Below are positions 1 to 10,575 of a stretch of DNA of 64,000 nucleotides, one piece after another. The number at the start of each line of letters is the position of its first letter. Within the stretch, counting starts at the first letter, position 1. A program made the position numbers and the translations under genes. The notes under the pieces were generated by a model. That model was given only the letters and a program-made list of their open reading frames with translations, did not search any database and had not been told where the DNA came from. Origin of the DNA: Diplonema papillatum. Its lineage: Eukaryota; Euglenozoa; Diplonemea; Diplonemida; Diplonemidae. The DNA lies in NCBI GenBank assembly GCA_030068145.1, contig JAPJBO010000436.1:56001-120000 (forward strand), read 5' to 3'.

Positions 1-208
1 TCACGGATCCTTCCATTTCACCTTGTCTGTTTGCGGGTCGTAAACAACCTGTGTGAGGTGTGCGGGTTCAAGTGGTTGAAACTCTTGGACACTTTGAGCT
101 AAAGGGGGCCGGGCCCTGTGCGAGCAACCCCTCCTGGGTGGTGAATGCGTCGAAGCTATCAGTGCACGGCACCGTACCTGGCCGGGATCTTTCTGCCCTA
201 ACCTCCCC

Positions 209-1040
209 TGGGATCAAGGAAAACGCTGTCACGTCAAATCTCAATACAACAGCTCTCGTCGACCCGGAGACAGCCAGAACGGCCCGGAAAGTCCGCAACG
301 CAGCGAGCGGGAATAGGGCTTGACTCGGAAATGACCAGTTTCACCTCATCGTCATCGTTGACTCTCCCAACGGACGACGTCATAAAGTAACACTAGCCCG
401 TGAACAGTGCCTTGATCGCACTTGCACTTTACAGAACTCAATGCTCTTGTTGGCGTTCGTGGGGGAGGCAAATGAGCACCACAGCATCGTAACGTTGCAG
501 GATCTTTCTGCTCAAACCCCCCATCTCCCCCGTTTGGCAGTGCTGCCTAGCGAGTCGCAGTCACAATCAGGGCGGGGACCCTGAGTTTTTAACTGATTGC
601 CCAGACACGGTTGTAGGGGCCTTCTCCCCGTGACGGATTCGCCTGTGCTCTAGTAGCACGGGTGGTCCTGGCTGTGACGAGCTACGAACAGCCGCCTGTC
701 AAACCAGACTCACACCGCCTTATGTGTCCGTGGCTTAAAGGACCGAAACACGGCGCAGACGGGACCAGTGCGGTGTTGAGCACATACCCATTCCAATCAC
801 GTTCTTGCAATCTCCCCCGTTTGGCATCCTTCCCTATGTCCCCATCCCGTAAGGGGTTAGCTCCTTTGTACGACCACCAAAAAGATGGGATCAAGAAAAA
901 CGCTGCCAACACGTCGAATCCCAACACGACGGGAAACAGCCAGAACGGCTGGAAAGTAGACGCCGCGAAAGCGAGCGGAACAAAACTTGCCCTGGAAATG
1001 ACCAGTTTGACCTCATCCTCATCATCGATGAGGACGAAAA
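209..1040. repeat. diverged direct duplication (209-360 and 887-1040)
   Basis: Two blocks of about 150 bp align along their length: both begin GGGATCAAG, share a CAGCCAGAACGGC core, and continue to GAAATGACCAGTTT followed by ACCTCATC. They differ at many positions, so the duplication is old. Open frames across the blocks are short and resemble no family I know. I see no convincing gene in 1-1160; the stretch reads as old duplicated non-coding DNA. Confidence 0.6.
585..818. repeat. inverted segmental duplicate of 26965-27250
   Basis: The block reads, in reverse complement, like 26965-27250. Shared landmarks include CACGGTTGTAGGGGCCTTC, TTCGCCTGTGCTCTAGTAGC, a run around GGTCCTGGCTGTGACGAGC and ATACCCATTCCAATCACG. 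The distal copy lies immediately upstream of the second SNU13 copy and has a short extra insert. No gene is recognised inside it. Confidence 0.8.
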
Positions 1041-1167
1041 GCGAATCCCAATCTCGAGAGCGAAGACGAAGAAGCGACGATCAACCTCGGCAACGCCACA
1101 GAAGACGACGCGGACATTGCCCAAGCGCCGCCGTAAGGAAGCAACTATCGACACGCAACCGATGCAC

Positions 1168-1312
1168 CTAAGGAGAAGCGAGGCACCAAACGCGCGCCTG
1201 AGCGCAACGATCAAGACGAGCTAAAGAGGCGAAAGCATGTCATATCACGTGCGAAGAGATAACCGCGCCGCCGGCGATGCAGATTATCGCCACCGATTCT
1301 TTGCATTCTTAC
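1168..1312. repeat. inverted segmental duplicate of 42608-42735
   Basis: The stretch from AAGCGAGGCACCAAACGCGC to GATTCTTTGCATTC matches, in reverse complement, the DNA at 42608-42735. The two copies differ by scattered substitutions and small indels. The block is compositionally coding-like but holds no long frame, and I do not recognise a product. Confidence 0.75.
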
Positions 1313-1339
1313 AACCCAAACCATCATCGATGGCTCAGC

Positions 1340-1510
1340 ATGCACGTCAAAGCAGCGGCTGCCGGCTTATCCCGGGACACCATTTATATGCAGTTGGCTG
1401 CTACGAATTAACTACTGCGTAGAAAGAGTAGTTGGCTTTCTTTCTGTCAAGTTCCCTCGGAGCTCGCCGGGAACGGGCACTCCAGTGAACCTGGGTATGC
1501 TACCGGTTTG
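1340..1510 (+). mobile_element. miniature element family M1, partial copy (right arm)
   Basis: This copy matches the right arm of the M1 repeat seen at 14083-14395, 17374-18900 and 35047-35990. It starts at AGCAGCGGCTGCCGGCTTAT, runs through a GACACCATTTATATG block and ends after CGCCGGGAACGGGCACTCC. It carries no ORF of its own. The left arm is missing or too diverged to see. Confidence 0.7.
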
Positions 1511-1559
1511 GGTTTTGGGGGCATTGTCTCATGTGGATTCTGAGGCCTATTTCCCCCGC

Positions 1560-2330
1560 GAACAGTGAGCCAGCTTTTTTTTTTTTGTCAGGCCACCAGT
1601 CAGGCTATTAGCTTCATTTTGCCTCAGTTTTCCAAATTCCGTCTCAGTAGCCAAATTGCGTTTCCCGCTCTGAAACCGAGAAGCTTTTGTTCAGGCCACC
1701 GAATCTTCCAAAGGGGGGTCCGGGGGGCTCCGCCCTACCGGCAAACGGTTCGGTACATTCAGGTGGAGAAAGAGTTTGCACTTCTCAGTCTGTTTGTCGC
1801 GTTAAACGTATCGACCAACGTACTGGTGACACTGTTTGCCACCTGCGTGACCCTCGCCCCGCTCCCCATGGTGCACATTCCTGAAGGCAACAGCCCATTT
1901 CAAATTCATCCACCAGATACTGTGTGCTGGTAAATCATGGGCACGAGTAGATGCAGACCGGAGATCACACGGACAAGGCACTTGTGTCGACTCGTCGACT
2001 CAAAAAGAATCTGTCAAGAATTCCGGGGTGCTTCTGAGCCTCGATTCTCTCACTCACTCGGCTCACCCCGCGGCAGCCCCAAACTTCTGCCAGCAAGCCC
2101 ACCATGCCCAGCGGCGACCCACCGATGCCCAGCCCCTGACCGCCAGCCAGCTTCCTGGCACAGCGGCCAAACCCACGCCCCCACGACTTTTTTCATCGAA
2201 GGTCGTTTTTTTTGCACTTTTTTGTTTATTTTTTGAGCCGCCCGGATTTCGAATGGGAAGCTAATGCCCTGGCACCAGGGCACCTTACTCCACTCCTTTG
2301 AGGTCCCCTTGGGTGGTTGGGAAACCATAC
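1560..2330. other. no recognised gene; low-complexity T-rich DNA
   Basis: The interval contains a poly-T tract near 1576, pyrimidine-rich stretches and a second T-rich run near 2205-2235. Open frames are short and have no recognisable motif on either strand. I see no repeat shared with the rest of the window. Confidence 0.5.
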
Positions 2331-2411
2331 TAGTGTGGAAGCCATCCTTTCGCGGACCAGTTTCCGCAGGGCCATTGAACTAGGGCTTGCATCTGGGAAT
2401 TCATCCCCAAA

Positions 2412-2492
2412 CGCCTGGAGAAGTTGGCCAGTCAGGGAATCGAACCAGCGACCCTCAGGTTAACAATCTGGCGCCCTGACCGCTATACCAGG
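2412..2492 (-). other. tRNA-like sequence or SINE head
   Basis: On the minus strand this reads like a tRNA: a TATAGCGGTCAGGGCG segment resembles an A box, TTGTTAA sits where an anticodon loop would be (GTT, Asn), and GGTTCGATTCC is a perfect B box. The anticodon and T stems pair poorly and I cannot close an acceptor stem. It is therefore more likely a tRNA pseudogene or the head of a tRNA-derived SINE than a working tRNA gene. Confidence 0.4.
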
Positions 2493-2789
2493 TGTGCTCC
2501 AGCTTTGGTGAACGTGTGCTAGAAAATGTAAAAGCACACCCATCCTTTTTGCTCGGCGTCTGCTTCTCGCGACTTGTAGTACCAAAGGATGTATGTGTTC
2601 GGGATTTGGTTCCCGCGGTCGTCTTCCGCGGGGTGGAACGAGTAGGCTGTGTTGTTCGGTGTAGGTAGCCAGTCTTGTCTATCCGACGCAGGGTACGATG
2701 GTGCCGTCGACAAACTCTGTAGGAACATGCTGTGTGGCACTGGGACCGTAGGGACACTGCACTACGGATACATGTTTCATTTTTTAGTG

Positions 2790-3062
2790 TTAGGAATTCT
2801 GGTCAACCAGACTCGCAAGACTGTTGGGTGCCAAAAAAGTGGACGCGCGACGCGAAAGGGACAACACACCGTCGTAGGCGTACGGATAGTCGCGGGGATA
2901 CAGAGGGCCGTAGCTGAGGGTTACCTCCTCGCCTTCTTCGATGTCGCGCACGGTGAAGACCGACAACCGTCCTCCCTCCACCACATCCGATGACTCTTGC
3001 AGCCAAGCGGTATTCGATTGCTCCCCTTCGCCTGGCTCGTTCAAGAACGGCGTAATGGTACC
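2790..3062 (-). CDS. terminal exon of a SET-domain protein (C-terminal half of SET)
   Basis: This open frame of 90 codons plus stop follows a good 3' splice site (A-rich tract, then CACAG at 3063). It begins GTITPFLNEPGEGEQ and continues to an FTVRDIEEGEEVTLSYG segment and YPRDYPY. In the SET family a conserved N-E-P or N-H-x2-P segment and an E-E-(L/V)-T-x-x-Y-G motif form the S-adenosylmethionine and substrate site, so this is the second half of a SET domain. The first half lies on the same strand at 10576-11412, with decayed or duplicated copies at 10027-10322 and 3405-3560. Either this is the last exon of that gene, making it over 8 kb long, or it is the tail of a damaged paralogue. A short linking exon that should precede GTITPF was not found. 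The substrate cannot be read from sequence. Confidence 0.65.
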   Translation of the reverse strand, partial: GTITPFLNEPGEGEQSNTAWLQESSDVVEGGRLSVFTVRDIEEGEEVTLSYGPLYPRDYPYAYDGVLSLSRRASTFLAPNSLASLVDQNS

Positions 3063-3404
3063 CTGTGTTTTTTTTGTGTTTCCGGCGATTATCGCTGGTG
3101 TGCCCCACAGAAGTCAAGATGGATGACAGCAATGGCAATGCTAATGAAACTGCAGGTACGTCACGAAGCGGACCTTGCGAGAGGAGCTGGATAAGGTCTC
3201 CGGGTGACCGCCGTCGAAAGGGTTATTTTCCGGTCTAGTAATTAGGTAGGGCCGAGTTACGGTTATCGTGAACGCAGGAGGGAGCACGGTCAGGGGTCGA
3301 ACTGAGCTACTCATGGCGGTCGAGTATTTCGCGTGCATGTACAACAAACGCAGCCTTTTGTTTGGCGTGACTGGAGCTCTCCCATGCATGAGACACTGTC
3401 AGCG

Positions 3405-3560
3405 CCGGGATGCGGCTGGTGGCGAAGATGCGGCTGCGCCGCCTTGAGTTTGAAGCGTTTGTGCATGCTCCCGGGGCAGTAGCGTTCCCGCAGGATCACC
3501 GGCCCCACCAGGACCGCCGCGTCGGCAGTCCGGTTGTCCACTTCTAAACCCAAAAACGTA
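3405..3560 (-). pseudogene. decayed copy of the SET gene exon segment
   Basis: Read on the minus strand, this stretch encodes NRTADAA, then ERYCPGSMHK and FKLKAAQ, and further on the nucleotide equivalent of IFATSRIPAL. These are recognisable from the 5' exon of the SET gene (residues 183-235). About 15 bp around the HKGGNG codons are missing, which shifts the frame, and many substitutions separate it from the intact exon. It lies about 350 bp upstream of the terminal SET exon, so it may mark an older tandem copy of the exon or a broken paralogue. Confidence 0.75.
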
Positions 3561-3659
3561 CATTTCCATACACACAATCCACAAGAACAGTCGCACACGC
3601 TTACATGGGGTTCATGTATTTACATAAAGACGTACCGGAAAAAGTCACAAAACCCTACC

Positions 3660-3720
3660 CGCCTCACAGCCTCAATGGTCAACCGGAGACCGAACCTCTA
3701 AACCACAATAAACGCTAAAA
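3660..3720 (-). repeat. dispersed repeat R1, short fragment
   Basis: Contains the R1 signature GCCTCAATGGTCAACCGGAG followed by AACCTCTAAACCACAATAAA. The same string occurs at 8583-8650 and, in the opposite orientation, at 28080-28140 and 60740-60800. It is non-coding. See the longer copies for the consensus. Confidence 0.75.
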
Positions 3721-4089
3721 TTTTAGTATGGCGCTTTCTTTTGTTTGTGCGCACTAGCGGAACTCACCTGCTTCGGTAAGTTTCATGTAGTTCGCTGCCA
3801 ACTGCTTCCGTAACTTCGCCTAGAGACCTCGCTTACACGAATACGTGCAGATTCATTTGGGGAATCGACATTCCAGAGAATAGCCCTAGTATCTACGTAT
3901 CCAACAAACAGTACTATGAACCGGGGGGTGGCTGGTTGCTTGGTTGGTGGCCCTCAAAGCATTGAATTATAGGATGGTGTCATTGCCTGAGGCATCACCA
4001 GAGCCAGAGCCACGGAGAGTCCTCCGAGTCGGCAACAGAAAGAGCACGTTCGGTAGCACTTTCTGCAACGGCCGGACAAGCCGGCATCC

Positions 4090-5520
4090 CCGTTCCAATG
4101 AAGATGTCTGAGCGCCAGATGCATGACCAAGGGTCTTGGTGAACAAGGTTGTACTGTACAGCGTCCGCGTTGCTGGCTCAGGTGGCCCGCACCTGCTACA
4201 TGCAGGCCTCCTCGCGGAAGCAGGGGCGAAGTACAAGGTTTGCGCATCAGTGGCAAACAACTACTTGAACGGTGTCCAACAACATGCCGGACCGAAGCAG
4301 GAGTACCCTCTATCTGCAGAGGGGTACGAGCACTCCCGTATGTTGGAGGCTGTCGTCCACCAGACAGAGCAGGCAGTGACTACCATAGCCGAGCAGAGGC
4401 GCAGCAAGACTGAAGAGGATCAACAGGTGCAAGCACTGCGGCAACTGTTGTCGTTGCTGCTGGAGAAGGTGGAGGACCTCAGCCGGAGGGCAGATGGAGG
4501 CAGCTCAAGAAGGAGATGACGGCGACGTCTCAGTTGTTTTCCCTGCAGACGCCGAAGACGTCAAAGACTGGGTGGATGAAATTTCCACTGACCCGCGCCG
4601 ACTCATATTCCACTTGGAGTCGCGCTATCTCAGTGGGATGGCATATCGGCTGGGAGGCAAGCAGAGGAGGCGTTCCACAACATGGCAAGGGACACTGCAA
4701 AAGGGGGGCAGGCAACAACCTGCTTCAACTCGTCCGCGTGCACGGCACGAAGTTCCACGACGGGAGCTGAAGCACAGCTGGCCAAGCAAGGTGAGGGTAT
4801 GGTAAATGCTGTGGACAAGGCCGCCGCTGTTGTGATTCAGAGGATGTCGGAAAGTGCAGGGGTCGACCCCCCTCTCGGAAGTGTCAGGGTCAGGAAAAGG
4901 TTCGGCCGGTACGATGACTAAGTCCGCCCCGACTGGATCCTGGGGCGATGCCAGACCCCGGTTGTGTCTCGCGGCCTTGCTTGCGTCGAAGACGGCGTCA
5001 AGATGTTGCGGGTGGGTTCCCAGGGACACACTAGGTTGCCCGAAGGTTTTCAAGGAGGGTTGTCCACTCCCTAAATCGCAGCACAAGGCGGCCCGGCACG
5101 CGTGTTGTTCTGCCACCGTCCGTAATAGTACAAGTGAATAAATGGCGCCAAGAGGTTCAAGTGGTGCACCAGGTTCAGCCTTCCTCAACCAACAGCTTTT
5201 ACCGTTTTTGTTGACGCAGTGTGCCAAGAGCAGACTCCTGAACAACTCTGCCGTGGGTGCGTTGCAGACGCTGGAAGGCAGTCGATGCACTTTCTCCCTT
5301 GAGTGGTAACTCCTGATCACGGATCCCCAGCAACAGGTACACAATCCGGTGAATGATCAACCGGCAGCAACGACCGAGCCGCAACGATTGGGAAGCACCG
5401 TAGCTGGGAATGGGGATGGTGCCGCTACCATCAACGCCACTACCTTTGATACTGAGAAGCTGCTCGAGGTGGCCCAGCTACTAGCGAACGTCGTCGTGCT
5501 TCGAGAGACACGCGTGACGA
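4090..5520 (+). other. coding-like region, not recognised, interrupted
   Basis: Plus-strand frames here look more protein-like than their surroundings. 4136-4519 encodes 127 codons rich in E, Q and L with a possible coiled coil (residues 60-115). An overlapping frame (4494-4805) is acidic at first, and 4682-4921 and 5349-5540 continue in other frames. No single long frame spans the region and I recognise no domain. It could be a decayed gene or a multi-exon gene with unseen boundaries. Confidence that any of it is expressed is low. Confidence 0.3.
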
Positions 5521-5537
5521 AACACACAAAACCCCTA

Positions 5538-6651
5538 TCTTATTTCCCATCCCTTTGGTTTTTGCGCCGGCCTAGTACAATGAGACGTTGGAGGAAGACG
5601 TTCGAGAGGAGGAAGAAGAGACTATTCTGCGTTTGGGTTTTTATTACGACGTAGCGAGCGTCGGGGTCCCGTGGAGAAACACAGGACCACCTTGCTCCCG
5701 TCCTTGCGAGGTTGCGAGGGGGGCCGGTCAATTGAATTCTTCCCGCTACGGAGAAAGAGGGTCCGTTGACTCGCAGGAGGAAACACTTCTGCGGGGTACC
5801 CTCTTCCGTGTGCCAATCACGCGGAAGGAAATCCAACCGGAGGAGCAAGGGTTTTCAAATACGAAACTGTGCGAACTCCCCTTTCCAAGGGACGGGTGGG
5901 AGGGAATTTGAAGTTTTTTCCCCTGACCTGCGGGTCAGTGGCGCCAAAAAACCGGAAAGGGAGAAGGTGTGTGTTTGGATATTGTTGGGAGAATAAGACC
6001 AAGCGAAAAAAGACTGCGTGTTTTTTCTCACCGATCTTATTTCCCATCCCTTTGGTTTTTGCGCCGGCCTAGTACAATGAGACGTTGGAGGAAGACGTTC
6101 GAGAGGAGGAAGAAGAGACTATTCTGCGTTTGGGTTTTTATTACGACGTAGCGAGCGTCGGGGTCCCGTGGAGAAACACAGGACCACCTTGCTCCCGTCC
6201 TTGCGAGGTTGCGAGGGGGGCCGGTCAATTGAATTCTTCCCGCTACGGAAAAAGAGGGCCCGTTGACTCGCAGGAGGAAACACTTCTGCGGGGTACCCTC
6301 TTCCGTGTGCCAATCACGCGGAAGGAAATCCAACCGTATTAAGAACAAAAACACCCCCCCCCCTTTCTTCTCTCCGCATTCATTAGCTTATACACTCCTC
6401 GTGTCCATGTCCGCAACCATGTTCTGACTCGGAACGAGGTGTGTTCGGACGTCCGCCTTCTGTAGATGCGCGCACAGTCCGACAAGGAGACGGTTCTCAG
6501 CCAAATGGGGGGTTGAAGTTTTTTCCCCTGACCTGCGGGTCAGTGGCGCCAAAAAACCGGAAAGGGAGAAGGTGTGTGTTTGGGTGTTCACCGATATTGT
6601 TGGGAGAATAAGACCAAGCGAAAAAAGACTGCGTGTTTTTTCTCACCGACA
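5538..6651. repeat. interleaved direct duplication, pattern A-B-A-B
   Basis: Block A (5538-5841 and 6034-6338, about 300 bp, offset 496 bp) is almost identical in its two copies, from CCCATCCCTTTGGTTTTTGC to CGGAAGGAAATCCAACC. Block B (5905-6031 and 6512-6651) repeats from TTTTTTCCCCTGACCTGCGG to a segment beginning GACTGCGTG. The order A1-B1-A2-B2 suggests tandem duplication of an A+B unit, with later insertion of 6390-6510 between A2 and B2. That insert itself resembles 43120-43250. No coding function is recognised. Confidence 0.85.
6390..6510 (+). repeat. dispersed repeat, copy of 43120-43250
   Basis: From CACTCCTCGTGTCCATGTCC through TTCTGACTCGG to GACAAGGAGACGGTTCTC the sequence matches 43120-43250 with about ten percent difference. 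It is non-coding as far as I can tell and sits between blocks A2 and B2 of the neighbouring duplication. Confidence 0.75.
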
Positions 6652-6869
6652 AAAAAAGCGTGTGTGTGTGCGCGCTTCTCGCGGCATACGGGTGGAATGT
6701 GCACTGGGACGATAGAAGGAAGTCGGGCTGATCTGTAGCTAGAAAATTCGTGTGCAGCACTGGCCGTAGACAAGGCGGAGACAATTGCGAGAGAGAGAAG
6801 TAGGTTCCACACGCACTCGACGATGTATGTCTTTCTAAGCCAGCAAGCGTTCCTACAGGGGGGAAAATG

Positions 6870-7600
6870 TTTCTTGGGGGGGGGGGGGAGGGGGGGGGGG
6901 CTAAATACAACGAGCGCCCGTTGTATTCAAAGCGTCAAGCTCAAAATGCAGGTTCGCGGCAGAACGTGGTCTTCGAATACAAATGTCTTGGAATACAACT
7001 GTTTTTCCATGCTAATCAACCGTGGGTTTCCGTGCCCCCGTACAGAGGGAGCAGATTTCGAGCAGCGTTTCATACTTCGCAGTCGGTCTGACTCAGACCG
7101 ACTCGGACCGGTGTTTTCGTACTTCTTTCCGAGTCAGAAAAAAGTCAGACGGCCGTCTGACTCGGACCCCCGCCCCGCTCGCCGTCCAGGCCGGCTTTGT
7201 CGCGGCAACTGGGCCCGCAAGGGGTGTGTCGAACAGGCTGGACTCGCAGCCGGCGCCCGCCACCGCAAGAGGCCGACGAGGCCCACCACGCAGCTGCCGG
7301 CCAGGCCGCTGCCAGGCGGACCTCCCCTCCGCGAGCGGCAGGCAGTCACTGGATCCGGAAGTAGCAGCGGCGTTTCAGCCACAGGGTCGACTCGAACGTG
7401 AACCTCACCCTGGAACCCTTTCACAAAGTTTCAGGACTCCAGGTCCGACTCTAGTTCGGAATCGGACAAGCCCGAATCGGAAGTGGACTCGTCAGGACCT
7501 CCTCCCACGAAGTCTGATGACGAGTGACGGAGGGCCGGGCGGACCGCCGTCCGACCGGCTGGCAGGGATGGAAAGGCATTGGACCGGACCCCGGGGTGGG
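6870..7600. other. G-run and repeat-poor spacer with a 20-bp palindrome
   Basis: A G homopolymer tract of about 22 bases, broken by one A, lies at 6877-6900. At about 7146-7165 there is a perfect 20-bp palindrome, AGTCAGACGGCCGTCTGACT, inside iterated GTCTGACTC motifs. On the minus strand the DNA next to 7612 could be variable (V4-like) SSU sequence, but I cannot align it with confidence. No gene is recognised. Confidence 0.5.
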
Positions 7601-7611
7601 CGGATCGGGCG

Positions 7612-7812
7612 ACCGGAGCTTTTTAACAGCAGCAGCATTAATATACGCTGTTGGTGCTGGAATTACCGCGGGTGCCGGCACCAGACTTGTCCACCAATTG
7701 TGTTCATTGACAGGTTTAGATATCATCCATTGCTTCTAACGTACTAAGTACGTGTCGAGGCTATTTCTCTTCGCTGCCTCAGCAGTGTTGCTATTGGGCA
7801 ATTTGGTACTGG
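7612..7812 (-). pseudogene. 18S (SSU) rRNA gene fragment
   Basis: The minus strand reads as SSU rRNA around the 530 loop: AAATTGCCCAAT, then ATCTAAAC and CAAGTCTGGTGCCGGCACCC, then GCGGTAATTCCAGC, CGTATATTAATGCTG and GTTAAAAAGCT. The CACCCGCGG form and ATTAATGCTG match what I remember of Euglenozoa SSU rRNA. The usual GTGCCAGC is GTGCCGGC here, a change at a near-universal position, and only about 200 bp of rRNA-like sequence are present. I call it a displaced fragment, not a working gene. Confidence 0.85.
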
Positions 7813-7849
7813 TCCGGTTGCGAAATGAAAGCAGCCGGCCGAGGCGCTG

Positions 7850-7960
7850 CGGAAACAGCAGTGTGGGGGCTGGCACCGGTGCTGGCCGGTGCCCGGTGCT
7901 GAGCACCAGCACCGGGCACCGCGGTGCTGGCGGTGCTCTCCGGTGCTGGAAAAAAAGTTT
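7850..7960. repeat. GCACCGGTGCTGG hairpin-rich repeat
   Basis: Iterated CGGTGCTGG and CCAGCACCG motifs in both orientations form strong potential hairpins, for example GCCCGGTGCTG against CAGCACCGGGC. The block adjoins the upstream end of the SSU fragment. No function is evident. Confidence 0.6.
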
Positions 7961-8315
7961 CGGTTTTCGCACCTCAAAAAGCTCAAAAAAACGAAAGAAA
8001 AGTGTTGAAACCATAGTTTGGGCCTCGTTCTCGATTTTTTGAGCAGAAGTTTTTTGAGTTGCACCCCCCCCCCCCACGCTCCCCCATTAGCTGGGAGCAC
8101 AGTGCACTTCGCTGGGATAATTCCCCCGATAAATCGACAGACGTGGAGACCGGGTCTACATTGGCTCCCGACAGGCTACCAAGGTTCAGCCTCGGTCGAC
8201 AAAGGGGTGCCTCCACGAAACAGATACCGTCTGGGCTCCTAATTTTTGTAGTTTTCAATTTATAAATATTGGAAAATTAAAAATTACATAAAACAAAGGC
8301 CCGTAAAAACAGAGG

Positions 8316-8362
8316 CGCGCCACCTTTTCGGCGGCACCGCTAAAGCGGCGCCGCCGAAAAGA
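8316..8362. repeat. GC-rich perfect hairpin
   Basis: CTTTTCGGCGGC at about 8322 is the exact inverse of GCCGCCGAAAAG ending at about 8362, with a short interrupted second stem between. It could fold into a stable hairpin in DNA or RNA. It is the only copy seen in the window. Confidence 0.6.
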
Positions 8363-8489
8363 AATCAATTCGTTGATCCACAAAGAGTGGTGCCGAGAAT
8401 AACGCACGTCCTCCTCAACCCAAAGGAAGTAAGAACGCATATTACAGACCGATACGAGCTGCATGGCAACCCCTGCTCAACATGCATGC

Positions 8490-8665
8490 GCGTGGGGGGC
8501 CCAAGACTAAATTCAAAGCGAATTTCTTCTTGGTGTCGGTCGCAACACTTACAAACATGGCTAGCCGTATTTAAGCATACCTACTACCCAGCCTCACAGC
8601 CTCAATGGTCAACCGGAGACCCTAAAACACCGAACCTCTAAACCACAATAAACGCTAATAATAAT
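8490..8665 (-). repeat. dispersed repeat R1, long copy
   Basis: Read in reverse complement, this copy gives most of the R1 consensus: GTTTATTGTGGTTTAGAGG, GGGTCTCCGGTTGACCATTG, a GTAGGTATGCTTA block, GGCTAGCCATGTTTGTAAG, GCGACCGACACCAAGAAG, and TTGAATTTAGTCTTGGGCC. Other copies lie at 3660-3720, 22345-22460, 25945-26075, 28075-28245, 35385-35515 and 60740-60845. No ORF is present, so R1 looks like a non-autonomous element; terminal inverted repeats were not found. Confidence 0.8.
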
Positions 8666-8770
8666 TAAGGATTTATGAATTAGCGGCCGATAAATTATAA
8701 ACCACGCATATTATTGGCCTATAAATTAGAGGCTGGACGGTACGTGCACGAGACGAGCTTTTGTGGCATC

Positions 8771-9658
8771 TCCGAACGCTGGTACCGAAAGGACAGGAGC
8801 GTTTGAGGGCAGACGTACCTCACCCGATGAGACGAGACGTGAAGAGCATGCAAAAGACGCTGCGCGGAGGAGAGTGCAACGGAGCTGCATTCCGCCGGCA
8901 GCGGCCGGAGTCGTCAAGTCGACCGCCTCGTCGAATTCGGAGGCAGATGCTGCGGAGCACGTTGGCCGATTTGGAGGGGACGCAAAAGGAACCTTTCGTC
9001 GCACTTGAACGACACAGAAGATCGCAGTGGGCGTACAATGCAGGAGGCGTCTTGGGGCATCATGGCGGAGGATTCGTATGTGCCCACAGTGCGACCTGCC
9101 TATCTTGTGCCGGTCAACTGATCTTCAAATCCCGGCAAGCCGGAGTCAGACATTTTAAAGAAACGATCCAAAATGTGCCCATTCAATTTGCGAGAAAGGT
9201 GCTGCCACGGGTGTCCTTCCTTTACGAAGGTTCTGAGTTCTCCTTCATGCGATTCCTTCATCCTGCACGCATCAACAAGCACCGGGATCGCTATTCCGCT
9301 TCGCTGGTGTCCATGAGACGAGAAGACCCTGACGGACCCTCGCGAATGCGAGAGACATTGGCGAAATACCGCGGCGACGGCACATGGGGTGCTATTCTTC
9401 GGCAAGTACGCGAGGCGTCCTGGAAACGGCTGGTACCGAAAGGACAGGAGCGTTTGTACCTCACCCGATGAGACGAGACGTGAAGAGCATGCAAAAGACG
9501 CTGCGCGGAGGAGAGTGCAACGGAGCTGCATTCCGCCGGCAGCGGCCGGAGCCGTCAAGTCGACCGCCTCGTCGAATTCGGAGGCAGATGCTGCGGAGCA
9601 CGTTGGCCGAATTGGAGGGGACGCAAAAGGAAGCTTTCGTCGCACTTGAACGACAGGT
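8771..9658. repeat. direct repeat pair (8771-9013 and 9428-9658)
   Basis: Two copies of about 235 bp share GGTACCGAAAGGACAGGAGC through GAGACGAGACGTGAAGAGC to GTCGCACTTGAACGACA, with few differences. The distal copy follows a CGCGCAG that could be a splice acceptor on the minus strand and ends before GTGAGGT, a good donor. It could therefore be an exon of the SET gene lying in its large intron region, but the encoded peptide does not resemble a SET domain in any frame. Confidence 0.7.
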
Positions 9659-9659
9659 T

Positions 9660-10575
9660 TCTGCGCGAACACAAACAGAGCGCACCATACAACACACAGC
9701 AAAGGGCACAAACACGAACAAAGCGCACTATACAGCACACAGAAAAGGGCACAAACATAAACAAAGCGCACCATACACAGGAAAGGGCACAAACACGAAC
9801 AAAGCGCACTATGCAGCACACAGAAAAGGGCACAAACACAAACAAAGCGCACCATACAACACACAGGAAAGGGTACAAACACGAACAAACCGCACCCATA
9901 CAGCACACAGAAAAGGGCACAAACACAAACAAAGCGCACCATACAACACACAGGAAAGGGTACAAACACGAACAAACCGCACCCATACAGCACACAGAAA
10001 AGGGCACAAACACAAACAAAGCGCACCATAAGCTCCGGGAACGGGACGTTGTAGTAGTCTGCGGCGTTGAACTCTGCCAGCGCGTACTTCGGCGACAGCC
10101 GCCCCCTCGCGCACTGGTCCGCTGAGTTCGGATCCGGGTACCCCGGGTACACCCCGACGCGCGTGAGCGCCGGGATGCGGCTGGTGGCGAAGATGCCGTT
10201 CCCGCCCTTGTGCTGCGCGGCCTTGAGCTTGAAGCACTTGTGCATGCCGCCGGGGCAGTAGTGGTCCCGCAGGATGTTGCACACCACCGGCAGGGCCGCC
10301 GCGTCGGCCGTCCGGTTGCTCGACACAAAGCGCACCATGCAACTCATAGGAAAGGCGCAAACACACACAAAGCGCACCATGCAACACAGAGGAACCATAC
10401 ACCCACAGGAAAGGCGCAAACACAAACAAAGCGCACCATACAACACACAGGAAAGGCACAAACACACACAAAGCGCACCATACAACACACAGGAAAGGCA
10501 CAAACACACACAAAGCGCACCATACAACACACAGGAAAGGGCACAAACAGAAACACAAACACAAAGAAAGCGTAC
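9660..10575. repeat. minisatellite around a duplicated exon
   Basis: 9660-10026 and 10323-10575 consist of variants of a unit of about 40 bp (AAAGGGCACAAACACAAAC, AAGCGCACCATACAACACAC and similar). The two arrays flank the exact exon copy at 10027-10322. On the minus strand the array is free of stops in the frame of the upstream exon, so an open frame runs from 11412 down to 9100. I regard that extension as intronic because good GT donors end both exon copies. Confidence 0.85.
10027..10322 (-). CDS. exact duplicate of the SET exon segment
   Basis: These 296 bp appear identical to 10576-10871, which encode residues 181-279 of the 5' exon: the CPGGMHKCFKLKAAQ segment and the first strands of SET (GNGIFATSRIPALTRVGVYPG). 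The copy ends with the same PELM followed by a GT donor (GTGCGC here, GTACGC in the parent). Its upstream edge lies in minisatellite DNA and has no clear acceptor, so whether it is spliced in is unknown. It is in the same frame as the parent exon. The exact identity implies a very recent duplication or conversion, presumably through the flanking minisatellite. Confidence 0.75.

Noticed and set aside
6870-7401. 192- and 241-codon plus frames upstream of the SSU fragment
   Set aside because: They run into the antisense strand of the rRNA fragment and have no domain.
9100-9658. Extra exon of the SET gene encoding RRKLPFASPP and following residues
   Set aside because: Possible splice sites exist, but the peptide does not resemble SET in any frame and its exit phase does not fit the terminal exon. 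Left as a repeat only.
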